Counted from the first letter of the stretch, positions 9,778 through 21,790 are shown. The stretch: 64,000 bases of DNA from Isoetes taiwanensis (GCA_021234155.1 JAJEKV010000642.1:62001-126000), one strand, 5' to 3'. Notes: generated by a model not told the origin, from the letters alone. Made by a program: numbers and translations.

Positions 9778-11345
9778 TCATCGCCAGGAAGGGTGCCCAG
9801 CAACTGCCTTTGTACTTCTTCTGGAGCATTGAGGATATAGTAGGCCAAGATAGTTGTTGAGATAGTAATTCAGCACTGCAACTGTCTCCTTTTCCAACCA
9901 TGCATCAGTGATGTCTATTTGTGATATTGTTTCCTGTACTATATGAGAAGACAAGTATTCCAATGCTGGACACACAAACTTCTGCAAAAAGTTGTCTTCT
10001 TCTTGCCCCTTGAAAGGCATAACAGGAACGGTTGTGTGTGCAGGGTTTAGAAACCCTTTGTGTAGGCTGTCATCTACCAAGAAAATCATACCATGATATT
10101 CAGGAAAATCCTCAAGTACAACCTTCAACTCCTGTGCTGGTTGGATGCTCGCATGCATAGCAATGCTCTTGACCATATACCTTCAAGAATCTGGTCCGCA
10201 AATCTGGGAACAATGCTTCCACCATATCCCTTGTATTCCGAAGTAGAGAAGCACTCCAGATCACAATATCAAACCTCTGCAGGCACCACTCCACAAACTC
10301 ATGATACCCTGGTCTGCAAATGAGGTACTTACTTGCAGTTTCTTTTACAACATGGTTCGTTTGTGGTGGAGGCAATAATTTTTGGTTCATTCTCCTCTGT
10401 TGTGTGCATTGCGATTACACCATTTATGTCAAGCACCATCAACTTCCGTCTGGGTGCCCATCCCACGACGTTTGCAACCAACTTGTCGATGTGTCTTTGA
10501 TCGTGCTTTGTCACGTCTTTGCGATGTGTCTTTGGACTCTGGCGGGAAGTGCTATCGAGAGGTGCGGAATTTGGGCGTTCTTTGCGACTTCTTTGGACTC
10601 GCTTTATCTTTGCTACCAGATGATGGAGAGTGCCGATAGCCATAGTTAGATACATCTGTATTAGTATCTCCCTGCCCCCAATGTATGGGTGTTTCCTGGC
10701 TATCAGTAACCCTTGCAGTGACCTATCTTGTTCTCCTGCATGCACCTTTTGTATGTTAGAGTTTGTGCCAAGTGAAATAAGATAAGAAAAATAACTGCTT
10801 GAACCTAAATATTGGATTGCACCTTTTATATGTAAGAGGTTGTTTTGGCACTTTGGTTTCTTCATTATCTGTCTGGGTTCTCTCACTATCTTCATCTTCT
10901 GCATCACTAAGTACCACTTGTATCTGCCTTCTCCATTCGAGGCAAATGCATATTGATCCCTAGGTTGAAACTCCAAACAAATTTTACAAGGACACAATGG
11001 GGGAAAATAAATATATTATGGTATTAAACAAAAACCTTTTAACTGCTCGTTTTGGCGAGTCTTGTGCAATCAAAATTGGGCTTGAAACAAGTATGGGAAA
11101 ATTACATTAGGACGGGGTTTTTTCCCTAGTCGCGGCGTCTATAGGCACGTCCTCATCAACGAATCATCGACTCCACCCTCACTCTCGGGTTCTGTAACAT
11201 TTTTGGTCCTTGACCTTGTGAGCCTTGTGCATCGGGTCACAACCTTGTTGACCTGCTTCTCCACATCTTCAACATCCTTGTCTGACCCTGCATCAACAGT
11301 GTGAGAGGAGGCCTTTGTAGAGGCAGCTGCAGAATTTGGAACTAT
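9778..11345 (-). pseudogene. FCP1/NIF-domain (CTD small-phosphatase-like) protein, frameshifted
   Basis: This HAD-family domain removes phosphate from proteins through an aspartyl intermediate. On the minus strand the order is a hydrophilic, probably disordered N-terminal part (about 10560-11345, including an acidic SDAEDEDSERTQTDNEE) and then PRRKLMVLDINGVIA, the family's first aspartate motif in its D-x-N-G form. Next comes LICRPGYHEFVEWCLQRFDI then VIWSASLLRNT, FLKVYGQEHCYA, and finally VLEDFPEYHGMIFLVDDSLH then FLNPAHTTVP and a helical C terminus ending at 9778. The parts lie in three frames: shifts occur near 10380 (in an A run) and near 10150, with no intron that would repair them. I therefore call it a pseudogene, though sequencing indels in homopolymers could produce the same pattern. 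Confidence 0.75.
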
Positions 11346-11351
11346 AGTGTA

Positions 11352-11379
11352 CTAGTTATGGTGCCCGGCGTTGCCGGGC
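11352..11379 (-). mobile_element. Helitron-like 3' terminus
   Basis: Read on the minus strand: a perfect hairpin GCCCGGC-AAC-GCCGGGC (11363-11379), seven bases, then CTAG at 11352-11355 followed by T at 11351. Plant Helitrons end in a GC-rich hairpin shortly before CTRR and insert between A and T. If real, the element extends toward higher coordinates. I did not find a convincing TC-type 5' end, so its length is unknown. Confidence 0.5.
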
Positions 11380-12446
11380 TTTAGCAAACTATCTATCAGG
11401 AAATAGAAAAATAAAAGTCGTTACGTGTAGAGACTATTGCTAAGATGTAAGAATTCATAGGTAATTTACTTGATATTTTATTGCAAGCATTGTAGTGGAA
11501 TTGATGAAGGTGCCATTAATTCAAATGCCAATTTAAAATAGAAGATATTATGGTTGGGAGTTAATTTTCTCATACCTACATATTTATAGACCGTTCACTG
11601 AGTTGTAAGTTACCATTTTTTATTTTTACTTTTTGGTGCCCAAGCATGCAACTGATGTGTTTTAAGAGAGAAGGGACATAATACCTAAGGCCTCATTGTG
11701 GTATGGAAACATACCCGATTGTGTTAAAGAAAAGCCACGAATGATGCACTTTTCTATGCTAAACAGTGCTCTGAACAGAGGTACTATCAAACATGCATTG
11801 TAGATGCAAGCCCTTCCAGATTTAGCGTCAGCTATTATAGTGCAGGGGTACTGGATTTGTATACAATCCTAGAAGGTTCAAGATTGATCGTAATCCTTCA
11901 TGATTTTGCCTAAGAATGTACCTATAAAAGCAATAGTATGGAGCATAGTTGAAGAAAAAAGAAAAGTGAGAATCCATGTCTTTCCATGTCGTTTAGTCTA
12001 CCTTTCGAAGAGGTGTGTGTATCTTCCCAGGTTGGTTCCCCTATTTGATTCTTGCTCTATTAATATCATATAGGCTAGAACACTTAGACACAATATGTAG
12101 CATAATAACAGGGGGTTTTCTTTGTGTTTTTGTACGCTTTTTACAAAGGTTTTCCTAAGATTTCATGGCGTATTCGAATGGATGTACTAATGCGTACATC
12201 TAGAGTGCACCATTTCTTAGTCGTTGATTTAGCTCTTTTTTTCCAATGGTCCAACATCCAAGGGCTCACAACAAAAGCCCTCTTTTTTATTTTAGAAATT
12301 TTGAACATGCACAACAATGATTCCGGCCTCCATAGCCGAAGCTTTTGCATCGGGTTTTGCAAGTGAGCAGGCAATCACGAAGGACAATCACAATTCTCAT
12401 TTCTTTTCGGGCCCTAAAGCGGCCAAGGTCTCTTACCTAAATCGCC
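11380..12446. other. No gene; possibly Helitron interior
   Basis: AT-rich sequence without a recognisable frame. If the Helitron terminus at 11352 is real, this is inside the element. Confidence 0.35.
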
Positions 12447-12670
12447 ATGGCGACCATGAAGAGGCTCTTAGCGATCTAACTTTGGTTTTTGTTGATGGAT
12501 TTCGTGGTGAGTGCAAAAGCGGGACAAGAAACGGAAGAAATTACTCACAAGATTTATTTTGATGTGGAAATCAATGGGAAGGCGGCTGGTCGGCGTGGTT
12601 ATGGGGGCTCTATGGTCGCAAGGTCGAGGATCGAAAAAGCCACTTATTTCGTCTTTGCGAGGCGGCATCT
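12447..12670 (+). pseudogene. ER-type cyclophilin (peptidyl-prolyl isomerase) first-exon pseudogene
   Basis: Cyclophilins catalyse proline cis-trans isomerisation, and secretory-pathway members start with a signal peptide. The ATG at 12447 (context gccATGG) opens MATMKRLLAI, followed by an in-frame TAA at 12477. The same frame continues VVSAKAGQETEEITHKIYFD and VEINGKAAGR, the typical start of plant CYP20-type proteins. Past GKAAGR the similarity (GLYGRKVED, then FRLCE, matching GLYGKTVPK..FRALC) continues only with one-base deletions. The rest of the enzyme, including the catalytic arginine region, is missing. It lies on the presumed Helitron side of 11352, which fits gene-fragment capture. 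Confidence 0.75.
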
Positions 12671-12884
12671 ACACCCGATTTATTTCAGTAAGAGGGTTTC
12701 GATTCTGGTGAAGCTATTTTTGGATCAAATGTTATTAGGATCCTGTACTTGCTATCACCTTCTTCCTCAACCCAACTTCGAGTGGAGCTCCCAAAAGTCT
12801 TGTTAGAATTGCCCGCCGATTGGAGAGCTTCCCCTTAAACATACTTTGTTCATTTCTTTCGAAATTATGTTGGCGGGTTTCGCG
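12671..12884. other. No recognised feature
   Basis: Short linker between the cyclophilin fragment and the tandem repeat. Confidence 0.3.
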
Positions 12885-14035
12885 AATTGGTGGCTGGCGG
12901 GTTCAATCCCCTTACCGGTTCATCTATATTCTTACCCAAAGCTCCATCTTGCGGGCTTGATTCGGTGCTTGTATAGTTGCATTGCATGTAGATAAGAACC
13001 CTAAAAGTTTCCTCTGCAGATCATGCGGCAAGAGTCTTAGGTATAAAGTAGTAGTGATTTCTTATTGGGAGCTTCCAAAGGAACATTTGTGAATGCAAGC
13101 CTCGGATTGTGACCTTGATATACCACTTTTGTGGCACATGTGTATGATTACGATGTAGAAAGTCGGGAAGCGGCGGCACAAACAACAAATGTAGTGATGG
13201 TGGGATGATCATTTGTGAAGGAAATTTGCGAGAATGGTTATGGTACCAAAACAGTGCATGAACTATTACAATCAAATGCATGAACTTGGAGCAGATAGAG
13301 AAGGTGCTTTGATATTAATACATGGGCAGTTTGCAGGCAAAAATCTCTGATGTATCTTCTTCTAAAGGAGACGGGCTTGACTTGTGGCAACTGGCAGTTC
13401 TGAATCCCCTTACCGGTTTGTCTATATTCTTACCCAAAACTCCATCTTGCGAGGCTTGATTTTCGATTGCTTGTATAGTTGCATTGCATGTAGATAAGAA
13501 CCCTAAAAGTTCCTCCGGCAGATCATGCAGCAAGAGGCTTAGGTATAAAGTAGTAGTGATTTCTTATTGGGAGCTTCCAAAGGAGCACTATGAATGCAAG
13601 CCTCTGGATTGTGACTGCCCAGATACCACTTTTGTGGCACATGTGCATGATTCTGATGTAGAAAGCTGGCCCAGCGCAGCGGCACAAACAGCAAATGTAG
13701 TGATGGTGGGATGATCTGTGAAGGAAATTTGCAGAATGGTTATGGTACCAAAAGCGGTACATGGGCGGTTTGGAGGCAAAAATCTCGATGTATCTTCTTC
13801 TAAAGAAGGCGGGCTTGACTTGTGGCTTGGGCGGGTTTGAATCCCCATCAGGTTATGATCCGGTGGAAGGAAATTTGCGAGAATGGTACCAAAGCGATTG
13901 CATGAACTATTACAATCAAATGCATGAACTTGGGAGAGATAGAAGGTGCTTTGATATTAATACATGGGTGGGTTTGCGGGCAAAAATCTCGATGTATCTT
14001 CTTCTAAAGGAGGCGAGGCTTGACAAGTCACTCAT
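12885..14035 (+). repeat. Degenerate tandem triplication (units of about 500, 445 and 195 bp)
   Basis: Units start near 12885, 13389 and 13833. Shared words include ccccttaccggtt, gcattgcatgtagataagaa, aggtataaagtagtagtgat, acttttgtggcacatgtg, ggaaatttgcgagaatgg and atgtatcttcttctaaa. Unit 2 lacks about 65 bases present in units 1 and 3, and unit 3 lacks the front half. The units carry open frames (13484-13714 and 13761-14102) that match no family I know. Confidence 0.8.
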
Positions 14036-14578
14036 GAATAATAGGCGAGAGGCATATTATATTATAATCCGACCACTATCACGCATGGAAATGTTGGATT
14101 AGAGGGTCTATGCGTAATTGTATTATCTCATTTATGGTGATTACTTACAATTCTATTGCTTCTCTTTAGAGAAATTTTCTCGTGAGTATTTGCAATATTT
14201 TTTTCCTACTACCTCCATATGGTTCTAGCTTTGCATATTACGCTTTGGAGCCTAAATTTGAACAATGAGACTAGTGATGGCTTCTAGTAAGTTGCTATTT
14301 TCAATAACTCAATAAATTTCTAAATAAAATGCTTTTATAGCATATATAATTATATTACATTATGCTTTGATATTATAGTTAGTCATGTTTCATTTCTCTA
14401 TATTCCTTTTTTTTTTTTCTTAATCTTTTTGCATATTACATAACACATATTGCTACATGTTTTAGATGTCTTTTTATATTCTCATCGTCTTTTTTTTATG
14501 GCCGAAGGAATAAAAAAATTTTAGTATAATAACCAAACACATAACTACCATTGACATTAATAAATATAACCATTGGAT
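14036..14578. other. No recognised feature
   Basis: Very AT-rich, with T runs at 14408 and 14490. No gene. Confidence 0.4.
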
Positions 14579-14870
14579 CCAACACATTTAAATTAAAATC
14601 CCCTTAAACCCCCTTTGGTTTGGGTGCATATTCACGGGGGGTGACGTAGGGCAGCGAGAGCCCTCATAATTGTATTTTGCACGTACGAAATCAACACCAT
14701 ATAGTATTCCGGTTGAAATCTTATAGTATTTTGCGAATCTTGTTATACTGTATAGCAAATCTTGTACTTGCATACCCCACAAACGAGGAACTTTACGTAC
14801 GGTGTAGATTAAGGAATAAGGGGCGAATATGCCAATCCGACAGCTCTCGATGCCCGGAGTCACCCCACAA
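14579..14870 (-). mobile_element. Retroposon-like repeat, copy 1
   Basis: About 290 bases similar to 34732-35012 in the same orientation. Shared words include tttgggtgcata, gacgtagggcagcgagagcc, cataccccacaaacgaggaa and gctctcgatgccc. The second copy ends in a poly(A) on the minus strand, so both are read as minus-strand retroposon ends. The family is not recognised. Confidence 0.65.
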
Positions 14871-15160
14871 TTAAAGTATGTGTTTTGTTATTTTAACTTA
14901 GGATAATCAACCTTGGTTTGTCCATCTTCGTTACTGGAAAAACAAAAATCACATCAAAAAGTCCTATCTGTCCATCACTCTATCTACCTAATGTGAACAA
15001 CAATAGTTGGAGAACATTGTCCTTTCCTGTCTTTTTCAACTTGATGTTGAGTGTCATTTAGGGAGCTTCAATCAAATGCCAGAGATCTTCAACTTCTAAG
15101 GTCTCCTTAATGTTTTTTGTCGTCTGAGAGGGCTTTAACAACTATTCATGAAGGAATGGG
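14871..15160. other. No recognised feature
   Basis: Short featureless linker of AT-rich sequence. Confidence 0.3.
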
Positions 15161-15210
15161 GAGAATAAATAGAATAGAATAGAATATGATTTTATCGTCC
15201 ACGGAGAATA
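15161..15210 (-). mobile_element. Minimal LINE 3' end with (TTCTA)n tail
   Basis: Minus strand reads TTCTCCGTGGACGATAAAA and then ATTCTATTCTATTCTAT. Only about 50 bases of the 3' end remain, an extreme 5' truncation. Confidence 0.6.
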
Positions 15211-16869
15211 CATAGATTTTTAGAGCTCCTAATGTGGGTGTGAAAGATGCCTTGAAAATAGACAAATGTCTTTGTAGTATATGAGTTTTCAGTAAGAATG
15301 AGTTGTAGAAAATATTTGCATTGATTGGGAGCTAATGTAGGTCTAGAGTAATGGGTGCTCGGTGTTGCGTCTTTACTTAATGCATATGTGGTGCATATTA
15401 TCACAACAATGATGTCAATTCGGTAGACATGTTTCTGGTCGCGAGCCCCATTGATAACTCGGAAAGTGGTCCCAATTGACCTTCCCCATGCATAACATAC
15501 ATAATAAGCAAATAATTTCCTCATGTTGGATCAAAGAATTTGATATGCAGAGCATAAATAATAAACAAATGGTTTCCTCTTGTTGGATCAAAGAAACTAC
15601 TATGAGCCCCTTGACTGAGCTAATGCGTCATCTCTAGTCGCTTGTTTGTATAGACCCATTTTTTTTTTTCTTCACTCAATTGATTTGAGAGGAAAACAAT
15701 AGATTGGACTAAGAGCATGGAATTTTTGGTCAGTGCAACTCGTGTTTATAAATGTTGGTTAAGGATGGCTCGTATTCTTTGTAAATAGTGGGGATCATTA
15801 TGTTTTATTGTCACATAAAAATGGCTTGGCAATCAAGTGATACATATTTCACCCATTTTATGTCATGCATCCCTATGAAAATTTCGAGGATAGTCTAGAT
15901 TTTCCCTTGAGATGAATTAATTGAAGAAATATATGCTGTAATGTATGAAAATATGTGATATATCCTTACATATGCCATCCAAATTAATATAATTTCCATA
16001 TGCAACAACAAAACATAAAACAGCTTTAGTACATGTCAAACTTGGAGGGCTTTCCATTTACACATCTTTCAGAGGTGGCAAATTAATAGCAATACCTAAG
16101 CACGTGAGTAATATTGTGTTAGCCAACATTATATATCATAGAACACAAAATATATTACAGATGTTGCTATTGCTAGGCTTTTGTGAACATTTGTCACGTT
16201 GCTGCTTGCTTAAGGAAAAAAAAATATGCTTACTATGGAAAGGTACTGAATGTTCAAAACACACATTGTCCCACTCAAAACCATTCTTTGTTAAGTAGAA
16301 GTAGAGCTGGCAGGGATTGCCAGCTAGCAACAGGGTATATCTTAATGTGTCTGCATATCCAATATAAAATAACTTGTTCAATGCGTGTGCATGTGGTAAT
16401 TTTGGTTTTCTATATCTCTATCTGCGTACCTCTCCAGCTTGTCTATGGCCCTTCTTTAATTCGCTTTGAACATCGCTTGTCTAAACGTTTTGGTTCTTCC
16501 ATGTACTTTTGGTTTTCTAGCTTCTCCACTATCTGAATGTTAGCAGATTTCTGTTATAGATGTAATGAAAAATCAGTGAAAACATGAGAACTTTTTCTCA
16601 TAATATATAGAGTGATCCATGAGGAAAAAAAATTGATAGACAGAGTTAGTTATGTTGTAAGCACTGTAAATAAGATGATATGCATGTCTGTGATTTTTTG
16701 AACAATATAAAAGAGTGAACAGACACCATCTTTACAACCTGGTATTTAACAGACCATTTGCATCTTGTCAGACCCACATTAAACTATTAAGAATAGAACA
16801 AAGAATAAATAAAGAACCAAATACATGGGTTTTCTGAATGGAAGACTTTTGAGCTTCTTATGCGGCCAT
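15211..16869. other. No recognised feature
   Basis: AT-rich, no convincing gene. The last part (about 16740-16869) may be the 3' untranslated region of the gene on the minus strand at 16870. Confidence 0.4.
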
Positions 16870-17916
16870 CTACACGTTCCAAATTCTCTGCATCTTTCCT
16901 TTAAAACTGGCAATACAACCTTGAGCTCTTTCGATGCTTAGATCAGTATCCAAGCTGCCATTATAAGCCATGGCTCCCTTATTCAACATTTGGCAAGGAG
17001 CTGACGCGTTTGTTACCAGCTTCGTCTTTGGATTCCCAACACAACCAATACCTGTGGAAAGAAACCACAATATGGCATGGGCATGCTTAATGCATCAAGG
17101 CTTTTACATAATTAAGGCTTTGGAAGAAATATCATGAGAGAACTTTTTGCGGGGCATTTCTTTGCAAAGCCAGCCATCAAATGGTATTTTTAAATATGGA
17201 GATTTTAAGAGGGACGAGCTAAATGGCATAAGATGCGTTCATTCTATTATCTCAAATACAAAAGGAGCTAAGGAATTAGGAATTTACACTGTGCATGTGC
17301 ATGTTTTCTGGAGATGGTTTGTTCCCAATCACGCTTATATCCGATCTCCCTGCATGATTCATGCATTGCTCTATTAAAACACATTGAGAACAAATGAAAT
17401 GGCATCCTATGATCTATACAAAGGAAATAAGAGAAGACCTATACATGTTATGAGGCTTGAAGTGTAGTATGTGCGCAAAGAAGACCTAACAATACGAATG
17501 CTAATGACATAAGTGTAATGTACAATGGGCTATATTGTCTTATTTGAAGGGACTTTAGTGGCCTCTTCTATAGATAGTATAATTGTCCAAGGTATTACTA
17601 TAGAGCACACATCTACCACAATATAGAACTAAACTATAAAGCTCATCTGGAAAACTTAGATAAATTTTCTCATATTTGCAAAAGAGTTCATTCTGCTGGA
17701 ATGGCAACTAAAAAGCATAGTTAAAACAACTGCAACACAACTTTCCAAAATTAGAGACATTTGTTAATGTATAACACAAACAGATCCAATCGAAACTGAT
17801 CGGAAAGAGAGAGCAAAAAAATAGATGTACCTTGCCAATTCTTTGAAGAATACAGAGTTTCTAAATGAAAACTATAATTTTGCTGATTCATTTGTAGCCT
17901 ATTTGCATACACCATC
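16870..17916 (-). CDS. Unrecognised host gene, last two exons
   Basis: Two exons fit together. Exon 17831-17916 has acceptor TTTGTTCCAG and donor GTACAT. Exon 16870-17051 has acceptor TTTCTTTCCACAG and ends in a stop. The 779-base intron is phase 1, and the join gives a Gly codon. The joined product begins MVYANRLQMNQQNYSFHLET, continues through GIGCVGNPKTKLVTNASAPC and QMLNKGAMAYNGSLDTDLS, and ends KGKMQRIWNV. Another possible exon (LGVDSHSDLEESTM, near 18665-18715) has a donor-like GTACTA, but its phase does not match directly, so at least one exon would be missing between them. I recognise no domain. The splice agreement is the main evidence. Confidence 0.5.
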
Positions 17917-19537
17917 CTGGAACAAATATGAACATGTGTGAATTTGCCTTTGCCTATCCAAAATGATATAATCCCAATGAATAGACCTGGCAACACATCA
18001 TAAATAATGCAACAAAATAATTTTAATTTAACAAATAGTTCTAGATTCACCTAGTATGCTGGAGTCTAGAAATTTATCTGGATATGGTGGCGATTACCTT
18101 AAATACCGAATGGGATGCAGCTCCCATTTAGATTTTTTTGAAGTAGTTTGTACATGAATCTGCATGGCAAATTCCCTGGAACAGAAGGATATCATGGGGA
18201 TTTTATTTAGTGTTAAAGGTTTGACAGATCTACTGAAGGTCTTTCTAGGTCTAGTACGTTAAACCGGTTTCCAAGAATGGCTGCATGGGAAGGAAAAGCA
18301 GCCCCAATCGCAGCGGTTGATCAAGAGATCCTATCAATACTGTAGAACTAACCTGCATTCACATGAAGAAACTAATCCAATTGATTAAGTAAAGAATTGA
18401 TAAACAATTGGTAACCATCAAGATGTTGAAGGCTGCTGCAGCAGATGTGATTAGATTCAACATATAGAACAATAAATAAGAGAGGCCATATGGAAACAAT
18501 CAACAAACACTCTTCTCCTTGGAAGGTAAATTTATGTCTTTCTTGCATATCTACATGCACCTTTAAGTGCTTTCTTGTCTTAAATGACTTTGTTCCCTTA
18601 TTCAACATATAACCTTGTCTATTTAGGAAAAAAAAGGAAATGCTCAAAATAAAAAAAAGATGTAGTACCATCGTAGATTCTTCAAGATCACTATGAGAGT
18701 CCACACCAAGCTTGATATTATCATATAATATCCAGAAACTTTTGTTATAAGTGGAGATAGCCAAACACATTTGCAAGAGCTCTACTTTGTATTGAAAGAC
18801 GGAACAAATCGGTAATGGAACCCTTGCAAGAAATTATGTCGAACAAATTCAAATGAACAAAAAAATATACTAAAAAGAGAATATGAGATAAGAATTGCAC
18901 CTGTTGCAAAGAAAGCCCGAAACATTCTCAAATCTGAGCATTAGTTTATGAGAGAGATTCTCTTGCAAAAGGAAATTCACCTTCACATGCAAGAAATACA
19001 GATAGCATTAAGTGTCTTTATAAATAATAATCTGATTGCAAGCTAAAAAGCATTAGGCACATCCTTTGGTATATCATTTATACGTTTTTCCAATGCAAGC
19101 TGAGCTTGAAACATTTTCCACTGCAACACTAAGCTAGAACTCAGAATAAAAACAATATTCTCATTGTGCCTCTGGCTGCAAACACCTAGCTAGAATCGCC
19201 AGCTAAAATCTATGTGACAGATGCTTGAAATCGCATGGACACACGATCATCGACACCTTTGCAATTTGCAATCGTGGAGCAACGCGGATGAGATTGCGCA
19301 CGAACCCAAAAACCCCTTCCAAATCATACCACAAAAAATTGTCCCGATTTTTGGAAGGACGAAAATATTTCCCGGCCGTCAAAAACCCACAAAATCTTAG
19401 GAAATCAATTAAAAAAAAAATCCAAAAACATTTTTCACCATACTGGAAAATCCCAAATTAACAAGATTGATTTGTGAACTCCGTCAGAACTACTGGAATC
19501 TGCTTTGGACCGTGTTGGTGTCTTCAATACTGTGCTT
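17917..19537. other. Intron or intergenic sequence, no firm feature
   Basis: Mostly AT-rich. It contains the possible upstream exon near 18665-18715 (minus) and a coding-like plus-strand stretch near 18245-18345 that I cannot place. Confidence 0.35.
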
Positions 19538-21315
19538 TCAGGTGCTGCATTGTGCTGCTGCTTGACTCTTTTGTAAGTAATCGCCTTCTAATGTTCCCAA
19601 TTCAGGAAACAGACGTGTACCTTTTTTGGCTGTTCTTGCTTGTGGAGTTCGAGTCCTTGTAGACTTGTGTCCGGGGGTCCTTTTAATAAGAGGTGTTTTA
19701 ACATGCTTCCTTTTCCTGTTGCTGTCTGGAGTTGCAGCTACTACCTCATCTATGTCAATTGTCTCAACTATGTGTTTGTGTCTTTGCCCAAGCATATAAG
19801 GGTTCTGCTTATTTGTCTTCCCCAATTCCTCCACTAAGCTGCTGGGGCTGTTTTACGAGCATTCAAGGCGGTGTGTGTCTTCTCTAAAAGCAAAGTGGTG
19901 CGGTGACATGATATCGTGGCCACATTTCAGCTCTTCGGACTAAGGGGGTGTAATCATCCGGAATGCGAGCCGCATGTGGAGCATCTCTCCTCATCTCCAA
20001 TTGGCAACCGAATGGCACGGGATAGATGCTCACAAAGGTAGCTGACTCTCTTTGTAAGTTCCTCGAGCCTGTTGACATTCTCAAAATTTCTTTGGGCTTT
20101 TGCAAGTCGCACTTCATTGTTTGCAACCTCCGGCTGACAGTGGCCACTGTTGAACTATCCGTCACATCTATTGGGCCACCCTCCATTTCAACAAGGGTTT
20201 TGAGCATGTACTGCCATGTCTTTCTCTCTCTCTAAGCTCAAGAAATTTCAGAGGCACCAAAGATCGAACCCCGACATGGCTTGAAGACGTGAGATGTTGT
20301 CTTTTATTTTTCGCACTTTTCTTGGAAGCCGGTGAAGAAAGCTCCCGCCTTTGGGATGGACAACTAGCTCCTTCTTGGAGACTAAATCAGCCCATTGCGT
20401 GTTTAGGGTTTCTGCGAAAGCTTTGCACATGACTTCCAAAGTGATATGTTCTCCCCATAAGCCGTAAGCCGTTGGGCACATTGCAACGCTCCTAATGGAT
20501 CGCCTCCCTTCTAATTTAATACCCGGTGCCTCCCCGAACTTGCCTTTTCGCTATGCTTCGTGTGTTGTGGTTTCTTTGAGATTTGCCGGTCTCTCGCGCT
20601 TCTTTGAACAACGCTATTTGGTGGGTTCACATTTAACCTTGTATTTGTAGGCTCTACTCTTTTTGCAAGAATGCTGCCCAATTAACCTTGAACTTCTCTC
20701 GATCCTGCTTTTGCTCTCTGGCGGTTATTGAATGCAAATAGGTATGATATTGTCTTTCTAACTTCTCTCGTTCTTCAATCCGTCCGGGTATATTTTTGCT
20801 CTGGCCTTATCTTGTCAATAGAAGTTTTGCCAGGAATGACCCGTTGGTATCCCAAATTTCATTGTACTCGCTGCAGATATGAGGTCTGTTCGAAATTGAG
20901 AGGGATGAACGCCTCGTTTGGCGGAAGGGCATGCATGGAAGTCTTCTTGGTTCGGCAATCAGCCAGTCCGGTCTTTAAGGAACGTTTCTTCCGGCCACGG
21001 AAGAATACAAGAAAATCAATTAACGGGGACCCTAAACCCATAGAAATTTTGTTTAGTTGCTTTTTGCTTACCTGGTGCATGGCCTCCGTTGGAATTACTG
21101 CTTGAGCGAGCGGATCAATCGCCTTCTTTACCATGGTTGATCTGTTTGTTTATTTGTGGAAATCGAGAAACCGACCAAGCGGGTTGCTTGGCGGAGTAGA
21201 GAAAGTTGGGGAAGAGAGATTTGGAAAACTCAAATTGAAAGTTAGTTTGTTCTTTGATTCTGATTGCGTGTGGTCGCGTTCATTACGCTGGCGGCAAGCA
21301 GTAATGATTGTATAA
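19538..21315 (-). other. Decayed coding-like region, unrecognised
   Basis: Minus-strand frames 20859-21134, 20248-20481, 19884-20207 and 19538-19834 follow one another and look protein-like. One has a basic, Thr- and Arg-rich stretch (KHVKTPLIKRTPGHKSTRTR). Another has AYGLWGEHITLEVMCKAFAE, which faintly recalls the C-terminal part of OTU-type cysteine proteases, but the catalytic Asp-x-x-Cys part is not seen. The GC content is higher than in the flanks. A decayed transposon gene is the likeliest explanation. Confidence 0.3.
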
Positions 21316-21652
21316 AGCGAAGTGCGGGCTGGGCGACTAGGCGAGGCGAGAAAATAGGTGGTACTATATAGGTGAAGGGTGGGAAAAAAATGTATGAAGG
21401 GTGGAAAAAAATGTATTTTGGGTGCTGGTGCTGGTGCTGGGCTCGTGTTTATTTGCTATCCACCAGCATACTTTTACCCTGCTACAACAAACCGCATATG
21501 GTAAATGCATGGCATTTAGCTTTAGGCAATATGCCCTGAAGGTAAAGAGTTCTGCTTCTCATTGTGCTCCATTGATTCTCACTGCATTTTGCAGGTCCAT
21601 ACGATTTTCTCATACTCATGACCAATGCTTACAATTTTAAGATTTTAAGACT

Positions 21653-21790
21653 ACTTTGTTGGCAACTCCTACTTTGTTTATAACTACTTTGTTGGCAACT
21701 CCTACTCTGGTGGCCAATATGAGCGCCAAATTAATGGCAAAGAGCTCTTTCAAGCAGCAACACGATGTCGGTAAGCCCTTTTCTTTCCAG
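21653..21790 (+). pseudogene. ATG8 first-exon fragment, copy 2
   Basis: The ATG at 21734 begins MAKSSFKQQHDVG and is followed by a GT donor at 21771, as in copy 1 (1327-1363). The 5' flank is shared with copy 1. In this copy a stretch containing actactttgttggcaactcc occurs twice (21652 and 21682). Two amino-acid changes, EH to QH and L to V, separate the copies. No later ATG8 exon follows. Confidence 0.65.

Noticed and set aside
11440-11460. TCTCTACACG on the minus strand as a Helitron 5' end
   Set aside because: It would give an element of only about 90 bases and is not preceded by A, so it does not fit Helitron insertion.
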